From contig NZ_JAHKQT010000003.1 in assembly GCF_018861145.1 (NCBI RefSeq), positions 62,001-126,000 of the forward strand: a stretch of DNA of 64,000 nt, written 5' to 3'. Of this stretch, positions 47,464 through 55,344 are shown in pieces. The notes under the pieces were generated by a model, which saw nothing but the letters and a program-made list of their open reading frames with translations, was not told the DNA's origin and made no database searches. This stretch comes from Poseidonibacter lekithochrous (GTDB lineage: Bacteria > Campylobacterota > Campylobacteria > Campylobacterales > Arcobacteraceae). Position 1 is the first letter of the stretch; each line of letters begins with the position of its first letter. The position numbers and the translations under genes were made by a program.

Positions 47464-47841
47464 TTAAAATTCTTTTTCAAAATCATCATTATCATTTGAA
47501 CATTGTTCACAGATATGATAATCACTCTTAATAGCTTCTAGTTCACCTTGAATTATTTCATCAAAGTCAATTAAACCGTCTTCTATTTCAATTACTAAAT
47601 CTTCGCTTTCGTCATTTTTGATAATACGGTCAGATAATAAAAAATCTAATTTTTCATTAATTTCAATATTGTCTGTTATTCCACATCGGCAACAATCAAT
47701 ATCTGTATTTCCAATTAACATCGCATCAATTTTTACTAATGATTGCGACATTTTACAAAAAGTACCTTCAATTTTAACTGAATCAACAATAACTTCCAAT
47801 TTTTTGGGAGTTTGCGGTGCTTTTTTAAATTCTATTTTCAT
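47464..47841 (-). CDS. DUF177/YceD-family protein
   Basis: A 125-residue protein of the YceD family, which is linked in E. coli and plants to 23S rRNA accumulation. It carries a central CCRCG motif (DIDCCRCGITDNIEIN, about 54-70) and a C-terminal HICEQCSND pair; the four cysteines may bind zinc. SQSLVKIDAMLIGN and DGLIDFDEIIQGELEAI are typical. It directly precedes rpmF, the usual neighbour of yceD. Confidence 0.88.
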   Translation of the reverse strand: MKIEFKKAPQTPKKLEVIVDSVKIEGTFCKMSQSLVKIDAMLIGNTDIDCCRCGITDNIEINEKLDFLLSDRIIKNDESEDLVIEIEDGLIDFDEIIQGELEAIKSDYHICEQCSNDNDDFEKEF

Positions 47842-47867
47842 TATAAAATATGTTAATTAATGAATAA

Positions 47868-48281
47868 TTAACAAATTTCTTTTTGTGCAAAGAAGAAATT
47901 AATTTCAATATTTGCATTTTCAACTGAGTCTGAACCATGAACTGCATTTGCATCAATTGATTCTGCAAAGTCTGCTCTAATTGTACCAGCTTCAGCTTCT
48001 TTAGGATTAGTAGCACCCATTAAGTCTCTGTTTTTAGCCATTGCATTTTCACCTTCTAAAACAGTTACTACAACTGGTCCAGAAATCATGAAGTCTACTA
48101 AGTCTTTAAAGAAAGGTCTTTCAGCGTGAACTGCATAGAATGCTTCTGCATCTGCTTTACTTAATTGCATTTTTCTTGTTGCTGCAATTCTTAATCCTGC
48201 GTCTTCAAATCTTGATAAGATTTTTCCAACAACGTTTTTTGCTACTGCGTCTGGTTTGATGATAGATAAAGTTTGTTCCAT
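47868..48281 (-). CDS. ndk: Nucleoside diphosphate kinase
   Basis: Equilibrates nucleoside tri- and diphosphates. The 137 residues carry [18 protein letters not shown] (5-22), the [18 protein letters not shown] region (89-106) and the phospho-accepting His115 in NAVHGSDS. It leads the leftward string that continues with yceD, rpmF, plsX and fabH; the same order is found in C. jejuni, from memory. The gap to yceD is 26 bases. Confidence 0.98.
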   Translation of the reverse strand: MEQTLSIIKPDAVAKNVVGKILSRFEDAGLRIAATRKMQLSKADAEAFYAVHAERPFFKDLVDFMISGPVVVTVLEGENAMAKNRDLMGATNPKEAEAGTIRADFAESIDANAVHGSDSVENANIEINFFFAQKEIC

Positions 48282-48332
48282 AGTGTTATTCCTCGATTTT
48301 TATTAAGTCGCGGATTATATCTAAAAAATAAA

Positions 48333-48366
48333 AAAAAGGCAAGTAATTAAAAATTACTTGCCTTTT
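48333..48366 (-). terminator. Terminator after fdxA
   Basis: GGCAAGTAAT and ATTACTTGCC form a 10-bp stem. On the minus strand the stem is followed by a long T-run (the A-run at 48329-48337), so it ends fdxA before ndk. Confidence 0.88.
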
Positions 48367-48400
48367 TGTGAGTGATGTAAAGTGTAAAACTAATTAAATA

Positions 48401-48676
48401 TTAGTCTTCAACACAAGGTTCACCAGCTGTTTTTCCATCTCTAACTGGATTAGCTGCTGAATCTCTTGCATCCCATTGAATACATCCCTCAGTAGGACAT
48501 GCATCAGCACATGCTGGTGCATCATTATCACCAATACACTCTGTACATGTTTCTGGGTTTACATAATAAATATCTTCACCTGTTGGATTCTCATCATTAT
48601 CTACAATTGATTCTGTTGGACACTCGTCTAAACATGCATCACAACTAATACAAATATCTGTAATTATTACTGCCAT
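48401..48676 (-). CDS. fdxA: 2[4Fe-4S] ferredoxin, FdxA-like
   Basis: A 91-residue ferredoxin. Cluster ligands are Cys9, Cys12, Cys15 and Cys19 in the first motif, and Cys44, Cys47, Cys56 and Cys60 in the second, with an eight-residue insertion (IGDNDAPA) between the second pair. An extra cysteine lies at 65 and one near the C-terminus. This matches the YfhL/FdxA type. In C. jejuni fdxA faces ahpC, is iron-induced and supports aerotolerance, as I recall, and the same divergent pair is present here. The gene is closed by its own terminator. Confidence 0.9.
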   Translation of the reverse strand: MAVIITDICISCDACLDECPTESIVDNDENPTGEDIYYVNPETCTECIGDNDAPACADACPTEGCIQWDARDSAANPVRDGKTAGEPCVED

Positions 48677-48820
48677 ATATAACTCCTTTTAAATTTAAAA
48701 AACTTTATCACACAAATTATAAAACTAACTTTAAAAAAGAGTAATTACTAATATTAATAAAAAAACTAGTAAATTTGAAACAATTGAATTAATATTTAAC
48801 TTTGTCTTTATTATATTGTA

Positions 48821-48826
48821 TATAAT
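48821..48826 (+). promoter_or_regulatory. Candidate upstream -10 element in the fdxA/ahpC region
   Basis: TATAAT about 140 bases before the ahpC start. It would place the palindrome at 48852-48875 inside the transcript leader. A second, nearer -10 is at 48931. Confidence 0.3.
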
Positions 48827-48851
48827 TTAGTTTTATTTACTAAGAAAGGAT

Positions 48852-48875
48852 AATATTTATTAAATAATAAATATT
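48852..48875. promoter_or_regulatory. Palindrome in the fdxA/ahpC divergent region
   Basis: AATATTTATT and AATAAATATT are separated by four bases. A second palindrome, AAATTTTAAAATTT, follows at 48881-48894. The size and AT content resemble Fur- or PerR-type operators, which control this gene pair in relatives. The protein that binds is not known from the sequence. Confidence 0.4.
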
Positions 48876-48930
48876 TGTTTAAATTTTAAAATTTAAGCAA
48901 ACTTTAGTTTTTTTTTATTGAAATTTATTA

Positions 48931-48936
48931 TATAAT
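48931..48936 (+). promoter_or_regulatory. Candidate -10 element for ahpC
   Basis: A perfect TATAAT after a T-rich run, 32 bases before the ahpC ATG. The ribosome site CTAAAGGAA follows at about 48954-48962. Confidence 0.6.
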
Positions 48937-48967
48937 ACACTTCTAAACAAAAACTAAAGGAATATAT

Positions 48968-49564
48968 ATGTTAGTAACAAAAAAAGCTCCAGATTTTACA
49001 GCAACAGCTGTACTTGCAGATGGTCAAATTGTATCAGATTTTAATTTATATGAAAACATTGGTGAAAAAGGTGCGGTATTATTTTTCTACCCATTAGATT
49101 TTACTTTTGTTTGTCCATCAGAAATTATTGCTTTTTCTAAAAGAATAGAAGAATTTACTTCAAGAGGTGTTAATGTTATTGGTGTTTCTGTAGATTCACA
49201 ATTTTCTCACTTTGCGTGGAGAGAAACAGATGTAAATAATGGTGGAATTGGAAGAATTAAATACCCATTAGTTGCAGATTTATCTAAACAAATTTCAAAA
49301 GATTATGATGTATTATTTGGTGAAGCTGTTGCATTAAGAGGTTCTTTCTTAATTGATGCAGATGGAACTGTAAGACACTCAGTAATTAATGATTTACCAT
49401 TAGGTAGAAATATTGATGAAATGATTAGAATGGTTGATACTATGTTATTTACTAATGAGCATGGTGAAGTTTGTCCTGCTGGTTGGTCAAAAGGTGACGA
49501 AGGTATGAAAGCATCAACTGAAGGTGTTGCAGAATATTTAGGAAAACATGAGGGTGATTTATAA
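48968..49564 (+). CDS. ahpC: 2-Cys peroxiredoxin (AhpC/TSA type)
   Basis: Reduces hydrogen peroxide and organic peroxides. The 198 residues have the peroxidatic Cys49 in FYPLDFTFVCPSEI and the resolving Cys169 in HGEVCPAGW, with Arg125 in the active-site loop ALRGSFLID. No AhpF is adjacent; in Campylobacterota thioredoxin is the usual reductant. It faces fdxA across a 291-base gap with palindromes and a promoter, and ends at its own terminator. Confidence 0.96.
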   Translation: MLVTKKAPDFTATAVLADGQIVSDFNLYENIGEKGAVLFFYPLDFTFVCPSEIIAFSKRIEEFTSRGVNVIGVSVDSQFSHFAWRETDVNNGGIGRIKYPLVADLSKQISKDYDVLFGEAVALRGSFLIDADGTVRHSVINDLPLGRNIDEMIRMVDTMLFTNEHGEVCPAGWSKGDEGMKASTEGVAEYLGKHEGDL

Positions 49565-49584
49565 TCACTACTTATTTATAAGAT

Positions 49585-49615
49585 AAGGTGTCAAGTTTCT
49601 TGGCACCTTTTTTTA
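49585..49615 (+). terminator. Terminator after ahpC
   Basis: AAGGTGTCAAG and CTTGGCACCTT form an 11-bp stem with one T-G pair and a TTT loop, followed by a T-run. Confidence 0.92.
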
Positions 49616-49644
49616 TGTTTAAATTTAATAAAAAGTCAAAATAA

Positions 49645-49673
49645 TTGACAAATTTCAAAATTCACACTACAAT
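49645..49673 (+). promoter_or_regulatory. Sigma70 promoter of rho
   Basis: A consensus TTGACA (49645-49650) and TACAAT (49668-49673) are separated by 17 bases. Predicted transcription starts near 49680 and leaves a leader of about 77 bases before the rho ATG. This is the only near-perfect two-box promoter I saw in the window. Confidence 0.75.
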
Positions 49674-49690
49674 AACATTATTACTTAATA

Positions 49691-49717
49691 AAAAACTACA
49701 AAAACTACAAAAATTAC
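49691..49717 (+). repeat. Triple 9-nt tandem repeat in the rho leader
   Basis: Three adjacent 9-base units, AAAAACTAC, AAAAACTAC and AAAAATTAC, lie in the predicted 5' untranslated region of rho. They give unpaired, G-free RNA with regularly spaced pyrimidine dinucleotides, a pattern that could serve as a Rho loading site for autoregulation. Confidence 0.6.
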
Positions 49718-49756
49718 ATAATCTAAAATATGTACAATCAAAGGTAAATATTACTA

Positions 49757-51085
49757 ATGGAAGAGTCTAAAACTCAGAGCAAAACAACAACAAAGAGTCC
49801 TAGAAAAGCTAGAACTCACGTACCAGTTGAAGGGTACAGAATTGAACAACTAAGAGAACTTACACTAGAACAACTTTTAATAATCGCAAAAGAACTTGAT
49901 GTAGAAAACCCACAAGAATTAAAAAGACAAGATTTAATGTTTAACATTTTAAAATCTCAAATTGATGCAGGTGGATTTATTTTATTTACAGGAATTTTAG
50001 AGATTAAAGATGGTGGATTTGGTTTCCTTCGAGCTATTGATGGTAACTTTTCTGATACTTCTAATGATTCTTATGTAAGTGCAACGCAAATTAGAAAATT
50101 TGCACTTAGAACTGGAGACATCGTCTCGGGGCAGGTTAGGCCTCCTAATAAAGATAGTGAAAAATATAACGCACTATTAAAAATCGAAGCTATTAACTAC
50201 CTACCAATAAAAGAATCAAAAAATAGACCATTATTTGATAACTTAACTCCTCTATACTCAACAGATAAATTTAAATTTGAATATGACTCAAAAAAGATGA
50301 CAGGAAGAATGTTAGATTTATTTGCTCCAATGGGAAAAGGGCAAAGAGGTTTAATCGTTGCACCTCCTAAGACAGGTAAGACTGAACTTTTAAAAGATTT
50401 AGCTCATGGTATTTCTAAAAATCATCCTGAAGTTACTTTAATGGTATTACTAATAGATGAAAGACCAGAAGAAGTTACAGATATGCAAAGAAGTGTAAAA
50501 GGTGAAGTTTATTCTTCTACTTTTGATTTACCTGCTCAAAACCATGTAAGAGTTGCTGAAATTGTTATTGAAAAAGCAAAAAGACTTGTAGAGATGAAAA
50601 AAGATGTAGTTATTTTATTAGACTCAATTACAAGACTAGCACGTGCTTATAATACTGTAACTCCAAGTTCTGGAAAAGTACTTTCAGGTGGAGTTGATGC
50701 AAATGCATTACATAAACCAAAAAGATTCTTTGGGGCTGCACGTAATATTGAAGAGGGTGGAAGTTTGACTATTATTTCAACTGCTTTAATTGAAACTGGT
50801 TCAAAAATGGATGAAGTTATTTTTGAAGAGTTCAAAGGTACTGGTAATAGTGAAGTTGTATTATCAAGAAATGCAGCTAATAAAAGAGTTTATCCTGCTC
50901 TTGATATTATTAAATCTGGTACTAGAAAAGAAGAATTACTTCTTACTCCTGAAATCTTACAAAAAACATGGATTTTAAGAAATGCAATTGCTTCAATGGA
51001 TGAAGTTGAAGCTTTAAAGTTTCTTTACTCAAAAATGCAAAAAACTAAAAACAATGCGGAATTTTTCGCAGGAATGAATGAATAA
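49757..51085 (+). CDS. rho: Transcription termination factor Rho
   Basis: Hexameric RNA helicase that ends transcription. The 442 residues have a short basic N-terminus, the Rho-N helical domain ([19 protein letters not shown]), the RNA-binding cold-shock domain ([14 protein letters not shown], about 78-91), Walker [12 protein letters not shown] (about 202-212), Walker [15 protein letters not shown] and the Q/R loops ([28 protein letters not shown]). It has its own strong promoter and terminator. In relatives rho is near murI or dnaX; here about 5 kb of other genes separates them. Confidence 0.97.
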   Translation: MEESKTQSKTTTKSPRKARTHVPVEGYRIEQLRELTLEQLLIIAKELDVENPQELKRQDLMFNILKSQIDAGGFILFTGILEIKDGGFGFLRAIDGNFSDTSNDSYVSATQIRKFALRTGDIVSGQVRPPNKDSEKYNALLKIEAINYLPIKESKNRPLFDNLTPLYSTDKFKFEYDSKKMTGRMLDLFAPMGKGQRGLIVAPPKTGKTELLKDLAHGISKNHPEVTLMVLLIDERPEEVTDMQRSVKGEVYSSTFDLPAQNHVRVAEIVIEKAKRLVEMKKDVVILLDSITRLARAYNTVTPSSGKVLSGGVDANALHKPKRFFGAARNIEEGGSLTIISTALIETGSKMDEVIFEEFKGTGNSEVVLSRNAANKRVYPALDIIKSGTRKEELLLTPEILQKTWILRNAIASMDEVEALKFLYSKMQKTKNNAEFFAGMNE

Positions 51086-51116
51086 AAGGAAAGCTTTTTA
51101 AGCTTTCCTTTTTTTA
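51084..51116 (+). terminator. Terminator after rho
   Basis: AAAAGGAAAGCTT and AAGCTTTCCTTTT form a 13-bp stem with a TTT loop and T-run; the left arm overlaps the rho stop codon. Confidence 0.92.
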
Positions 51117-51214
51117 TGCCTTAATCACTTTATTCTCCCATAAACACTTCTCAAATAAGTAATCTTTTTAACTATTTTAAATTATTATTTAATAACTAAT
51201 TTAAAATAAATAGC

Positions 51215-51220
51215 TATAAT
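51215..51220 (+). promoter_or_regulatory. Candidate -10 element upstream of the HlyD fragment
   Basis: TATAAT (within TAGCTATAAT), 36 bases before the ATG at 51257. An AAGG follows at about 51245, so the truncated gene may still be expressed. Confidence 0.35.
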
Positions 51221-51256
51221 CCTTAATATACAGTATATGAACTAAGGTTAAAATAG

Positions 51257-51823
51257 ATGTCTAAACTCCATTACCCAAGTGATGACTTACAAAAGAATAT
51301 CATAAACTTAAAAGAACAAAGAAACCTAGAATCAGAAATAAACACAATAAAATTCCAAAATAAAAAACAATCTATAATCTCTCCAACAGATGGCTTTGTA
51401 GCAAAGATGATGATAAATACAATAGGTGGTGTAGTAACACCAGCTGAAAAACTAATATCTATAGTTCCAAAAGATGCACAACTAATAGTAAAAGTAAATG
51501 TACTAAACCAAGATATAGGTTTTATAAAAAATGACATGATTTCAAAAATCAAAATAGATACTTTCTCTTTTCAAAAATATGGATTTTTTGAAGGAAAGAT
51601 TATCAATGTAGGAAATTTTTCCCTTGATGATGAAAAGCTAGGACCAATATATGAAGTTAAAATTGAACCAAATGGAGAAACTTTGATGGTTGAAGGTAAA
51701 GAGCGATACCTAGAAGCAGGTATGAGTGTAACTGCTGAGATAAAAGTAGGTAAACGTAGAGTTATTGAGTTCTTTATATATCCTATTATTAGGTATTTAG
51801 ATGAAGGTTTGAGTGTTAGATGA
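51257..51823 (+). pseudogene. Truncated HlyD-family type I secretion adaptor (C-terminal part)
   Basis: A 188-residue ORF equal to the C-terminal 40-45 percent of an HlyD-type periplasmic adaptor. Visible are the second half of the lipoyl domain (SIISPTDGFVAKMMINTIGGVVTPAEKLISIVP, read in two parts, about residues 39-70), the DIGFIKNDMISKIKIDTF block and the family's end (GMSVTAEIKVGKRRVIEFF, YPIIRYLDEGLSVR). The N-terminal cytoplasmic segment, membrane helix and most of the coiled coil are missing. Full proteins have about 400-480 residues. No ABC exporter is beside it. It is most likely a remnant, though an expressed stump is possible. Confidence 0.8.
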
Positions 51824-51853
51824 TGAAAAATATTAAATTTAAAGGATTATAAT

Positions 51854-52618
51854 ATGGGACTTGCAGTAGGAATGATGTGGACATTATATTTAATTGTATT
51901 ACTGATATTTTGGGTTATATTTAGAAAATTTATAAAAAGAAAGATTTATAAAAATATATTTTTAGCTTTTTTAGTTCTTCTACCATTTTGGGATGTGCTT
52001 ATTCAAAAAACAATAAAGACATATTTTGAAATATTTAAGATGAATCCAGTTGTTTATTCATACCCAGAGCGTGATGCAAATGGAAAGATTGAGAGTTTGG
52101 GATTATCTGATGTTACACGTTTTCTTATTAATAGTAGTGAAACTACAAGATATATACAATCATATTATGATGATATACCTCAAAATGTTGATAGATATGT
52201 TGAAGTACTTGTATATCAATATAACTTAAGAAAAAGAACTCAAAATATTGTAAGAATCAATATAAATAAAATCCCCTATACATTTGAGAATATAAATATA
52301 AAAAAAGCTAGATATCAAATTCAAACAACAAAAATTGAAGATAGTTTTTTTGGATTTTATAGTAAAAAAGAATTTTTACTTATAGATACAAAAAATAAAA
52401 AAACATTAGCTAAAGCAGCAGCTTTTTATTTTCCAAACCATAGATGGTATGCTTGGTTTAGAGATGATATATTGTTTGATGGAGATAGATTAGGTTGGAA
52501 AACACCACCACCTATATTGTTTGTAAAAGAAATATCAAATTTAGATGAAATGATAAAAGAAGTATTAAAAATAGAAATGCATACAATAGATAAATATAAA
52601 GGATTTAAAAATGACTAG
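51854..52618 (+). CDS. Unknown membrane protein, possible effector partner
   Basis: I do not recognise this 254-residue protein. Two membrane helices lie at the N-terminus (LAVGMMWTLYLIVLLIFWVIF, about 3-23, and IFLAFLVLLPFWDVLI, about 35-50). The rest is a soluble, charged domain with an N-terminal SYPERDANGKIESLG segment and an aromatic C-terminal part (FYFPNHRWYAWFRDDILFDGDRLGW). It has no cysteine. Its stop codon overlaps the next ORF's ATG (aaATGACTAG), so they are translationally coupled. Sitting beside an HlyD stump and a truncated effector-like ORF, it could have been an immunity or accessory protein, but this is inferred from position only. Confidence 0.65.
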   Translation: MGLAVGMMWTLYLIVLLIFWVIFRKFIKRKIYKNIFLAFLVLLPFWDVLIQKTIKTYFEIFKMNPVVYSYPERDANGKIESLGLSDVTRFLINSSETTRYIQSYYDDIPQNVDRYVEVLVYQYNLRKRTQNIVRININKIPYTFENINIKKARYQIQTTKIEDSFFGFYSKKEFLLIDTKNKKTLAKAAAFYFPNHRWYAWFRDDILFDGDRLGWKTPPPILFVKEISNLDEMIKEVLKIEMHTIDKYKGFKND

Positions 52619-52871
52619 TATAAATAAAATTACAGATATGGGATTACTTACAGAATTGGCGTATTTAAAATTAGAAAGTAATGAGTATAAGATACTTGCC
52701 CCTGATGATTATTTATCTGAAAATTTAATAAAGTTTATTAATAAGTATGATATTGGGATCACTGGCATAAAAAATGAAGGTAGAAAAGATGAGATGATTG
52801 CACTTCTACAAAAATATGAAATAATAGATTTTGCTAGTGATCAAAAAATCCGGGGACAGTATACTAATTAA
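52611..52871 (+). pseudogene. Truncated N-terminal part of a putative secreted lipase-like effector
   Basis: An 86-residue ORF beginning with KITDMGLLTELAYLKLE and reaching NKYDIGITGIKNEGRKDEMIALLQKYEIIDFASDQ-type sequence. From memory this start belongs to larger lipase/DUF2974-like proteins of Campylobacterota, in which the DFASD stretch leads into the hydrolase core. Here the similarity stops at about residue 77, where the DNA changes to CCGGGGACAGTATACTAAT and the frame ends. I read it as a truncated gene, with moderate confidence. It is coupled to the preceding membrane protein. Confidence 0.55.
52849..52868. repeat. GGGGACAG-type sequence at the truncation point
   Basis: The sequence CCGGGGACAGTATACTAAT is GC-rich against its surroundings. 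Similar GGGGACAGTATACT strings occur next to REP-associated tyrosine transposase genes in other bacteria, as I recall. No transposase ORF remains here. Confidence 0.4.
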
Positions 52872-52950
52872 CTAAAGGGAAGATATTTCTACTCCTTCAA
52901 AAATAAGAAAACTTTGTAGAGATGAAGAATTCTAGGATAAAATAAATAAT

Positions 52951-53619
52951 TTAAAAGGCACAATTCATAAACACTTTTCTATATTGTTCTACTCTAAAAT
53001 CAAAGGTTGTATAGTTTGGGTTTCTGATTTTTTGTTCTTTATAATAAGAGCTTGATCCTATAAATCTATTTGCAGCATTTGATGGTGATGTTAAACTTAT
53101 TGTTTGGATTTTTCTATCATCAAAAAAAAATGAATGAACTTTTGGAATTTCATTTGAAACTTGGATAAACTCTATTTTTTCTTTTTTTAGAATTTGTCTT
53201 AAAAAATACTCAGGACCATTTTTAGAATTTCCTCCTGTAAAAATTATAGTTTCAATAGTTTTAAACTTTTTTAAATATCCTAAAATATTTCGCAGTTCAA
53301 TATCTCTCATACCTATATCACTTGCATCTACTTTTTCTCTTTTACAAGTGTTTACAATATCGCAAACGCCAATCTTTTGAGAAATTAAAAACTCTTTTCT
53401 TTTTGCTATTTCTTCTTTTGTATTTTTATACTCTAAATTTAAATCAAAAATGACATCTAAGCTTTTCCATAATAATCCATCTTGAGAACCATAACAAAAA
53501 TCTACATCATTTGGTTTATACTCTTTAGTACAAAACCTAGGTGGTGGAAGTGTTCCTACAATGATTTTTTTTGTATTTGTATTAAGAAAAGGTTCATAAG
53601 GGTGAAAGTGATGAAACAT
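52951..53619 (-). CDS. Uracil-DNA-glycosylase-superfamily protein
   Basis: A 222-residue protein with the sequence layout of the UDG fold. The first motif is IVGTLPPPRF (about 20-29), equivalent to the GxxPG water-activating loop, and DFCYGSQDGLLWKSLDVIF follows as in the mismatch/deoxyinosine branch. The C-terminal motif LTSPSNAANRFIG (about 177-189) corresponds to the DNA-intercalating loop. The mid-strand ETIIFTGGNSKNG is also typical. Family members remove uracil or hypoxanthine, but several relatives have no shown activity. It is encoded against the surrounding genes in the accessory stretch. Confidence 0.7.
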   Translation of the reverse strand: MFHHFHPYEPFLNTNTKKIIVGTLPPPRFCTKEYKPNDVDFCYGSQDGLLWKSLDVIFDLNLEYKNTKEEIAKRKEFLISQKIGVCDIVNTCKREKVDASDIGMRDIELRNILGYLKKFKTIETIIFTGGNSKNGPEYFLRQILKKEKIEFIQVSNEIPKVHSFFFDDRKIQTISLTSPSNAANRFIGSSSYYKEQKIRNPNYTTFDFRVEQYRKVFMNCAF

Positions 53620-53636
53620 AAAGAATACCTTTTTTA

Positions 53637-53660
53637 TAGATATATTATTTAATATATCTA
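53637..53660. promoter_or_regulatory. 24-bp palindrome between the glycosylase gene and metN
   Basis: Two perfect 11-bp arms, TAGATATATTA and TAATATATCTA, are separated by two bases. The site lies 18 bases upstream of the glycosylase-like gene and 78 bases upstream of metN. It is a candidate operator for either gene; the cognate regulator is unknown. Confidence 0.45.
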
Positions 53661-53707
53661 AATATTTTTATTAATTACTTATTTAATTCATATTTTATAC
53701 ATTTTTA

Positions 53708-53713
53708 TATACT
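53708..53713 (+). promoter_or_regulatory. Candidate -10 element for metNIQ
   Basis: TATACT 25 bases before the metN ATG, in a T-rich run. The ribosome site AAGGGAAAA follows. I see no riboswitch-like structure in the 118-base gap. Confidence 0.45.
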
Positions 53714-53737
53714 ATTCCAGCTTGATAAGGGAAAATT

Positions 53738-54694
53738 ATGATAAATATAAAGAATCTAGATAAGTATTATAGTGATACAAAAGTTTTAAATAATATTTCT
53801 ATTGATATAAAAAAAGGTGAAATTTTTGCGATTGTTGGACATAGTGGTGCTGGAAAATCTACACTTCTTAGATGTATAAATGGTCTTGAAAATTATTCAG
53901 ATGGTTCTTTGATTGTAAACAATAAAGAAATAAAAACACTAGGAAAAGATGAATTAAGAGAGTTTAGAAAAAATATTGGAATGATATTTCAACACTTTTC
54001 ATTAATTCAAAGAAAAACAGTTTTTGAAAATGTAGCTCTTCCAATGCAATTATGGGGATTTAAAAAAGAAGTAATTTCTAAAAAAGTAAAAGATTTATTA
54101 GAATTAGTTGGATTAGATAAGAAAATTGATGCATATCCAAATCAATTAAGTGGTGGTCAAAAACAACGTGTGGCAATTGCAAGAGCTTTGACATTAGACC
54201 CAGATATTTTGTTAAGTGATGAGGCTACCTCCGCACTTGATCCAAATACAACTACATCTATTTTAAATTTATTAAAAGAGATAAATGAAAAATTAAATAT
54301 TACTATTATTTTAGTAACTCATGAAATGGAAGTTGTAAAGCAAATTGCACAAAAAGCATTATTGCTAGAGCATGGAAATATTATTGGTTTTGATGATACT
54401 GAAGAGTTATTTCTAAAACCTGATAATAAAATGAAAGAGTTTTTAGGAGAAACTGAAGTTGTACCTAATAGTGGTGTTAATATTAAGATTTATTTTCCAA
54501 AAGATAATGCTTTTCAATCTTTTATTACAAAAATGGCACGACAGTTAGATATGGATTTTAATATTGTATGGGGAAAACTTGAAGAAATAAACACTCATAT
54601 AGTAGGTAATATGGTTATAAATATTGAAGAAAAAGATAAAGAAAAAGTAACAAGCTATATTAAAGAACACAAAATTATTTGGGAGGTATTATAA
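53738..54694 (+). CDS. metN: Methionine ABC transporter ATP-binding protein
   Basis: ATPase of the MetNIQ methionine importer. The 318 residues have Walker [10 protein letters not shown] (34-42), Q-loop [19 protein letters not shown], signature [15 protein letters not shown] (about 138-152), Walker [14 protein letters not shown] and switch histidine VTHEMEV. The C-terminal NIL domain (about 245-318) allows inhibition by intracellular methionine. Its TAA overlaps the metI ATG. Confidence 0.95.
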   Translation: MINIKNLDKYYSDTKVLNNISIDIKKGEIFAIVGHSGAGKSTLLRCINGLENYSDGSLIVNNKEIKTLGKDELREFRKNIGMIFQHFSLIQRKTVFENVALPMQLWGFKKEVISKKVKDLLELVGLDKKIDAYPNQLSGGQKQRVAIARALTLDPDILLSDEATSALDPNTTTSILNLLKEINEKLNITIILVTHEMEVVKQIAQKALLLEHGNIIGFDDTEELFLKPDNKMKEFLGETEVVPNSGVNIKIYFPKDNAFQSFITKMARQLDMDFNIVWGKLEEINTHIVGNMVINIEEKDKEKVTSYIKEHKIIWEVL

Positions 54695-55332
54695 TGTTTG
54701 ATATTTTAGTTCCAGCTCTTGGAGAAACTGTTTATATGTCATTTGTTTCAACTTTCCTAGCTTTAATAATTGGCTTCTTTTTAGCAATTATTTTAACACT
54801 TACATCAAAAGGTGGATTAAGAGAGAATTTAAAAGTTTATTCAATACTTGATGTTGTTATAAATACTTTAAGATCATTTCCTTTTATTATTTTAATGATT
54901 GTTTTATTTCCACTTACAAAGCTTTTAATAGGAAAAAGTATTGGAACAACGGCTGCTATTATTCCTTTGACAATTGGAGCGGCACCCTTTGTAGCTAGAT
55001 TAATTGAAAGTGCTTTAAAAGAGGTTGATATTGGTGTTATTGAAGCTGCTAAATCTTTTGGTGCGAGTGATTTTCAAATTATCTTTAAAGTCATGTTAGT
55101 TGAAGCCTTACCTGCTATTATTTCAGCAATTACTCTTACTTTAATTACTGTAATTGGTTTTTCTGCAATGGCTGGTGCTGTTGGTGGTGGAGGTTTGGGA
55201 GATGTAGCAATTAAATATGGTTATTACAGATTCCAAACAGATACTATGATTTACACTGTACTAATTTTAATCGCCTTAGTACAGATATGCCAAAGTTTAG
55301 GCGATTACATATATAAAATTACAAAAAAATAA
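54694..55332 (+). CDS. metI: Methionine ABC transporter permease
   Basis: A 212-residue permease with five hydrophobic segments and the coupling helix EAAKSFGASDFQIIFKVML (about 113-131). It starts ETVYMSFVSTFLALIIGF, typical for MetI. I use the ATG at 54694, which overlaps the metN stop by one base and has GGGAGG upstream. Confidence 0.95.
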   Translation: MFDILVPALGETVYMSFVSTFLALIIGFFLAIILTLTSKGGLRENLKVYSILDVVINTLRSFPFIILMIVLFPLTKLLIGKSIGTTAAIIPLTIGAAPFVARLIESALKEVDIGVIEAAKSFGASDFQIIFKVMLVEALPAIISAITLTLITVIGFSAMAGAVGGGGLGDVAIKYGYYRFQTDTMIYTVLILIALVQICQSLGDYIYKITKK

Positions 55333-55344
55333 AGGAAAAAATTA

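Noticed and set aside
48677-48967. A gene in the fdxA/ahpC gap
   Set aside because: The 291 bases hold only short, stop-rich frames; the content is palindromes and -10-like elements.
53620-53737. SAM riboswitch upstream of metNIQ
   Set aside because: The 118-base gap is almost pure A/T with one palindrome; none of the conserved GC-containing helices of S-box, SAM-II or SAM-IV riboswitches is visible.
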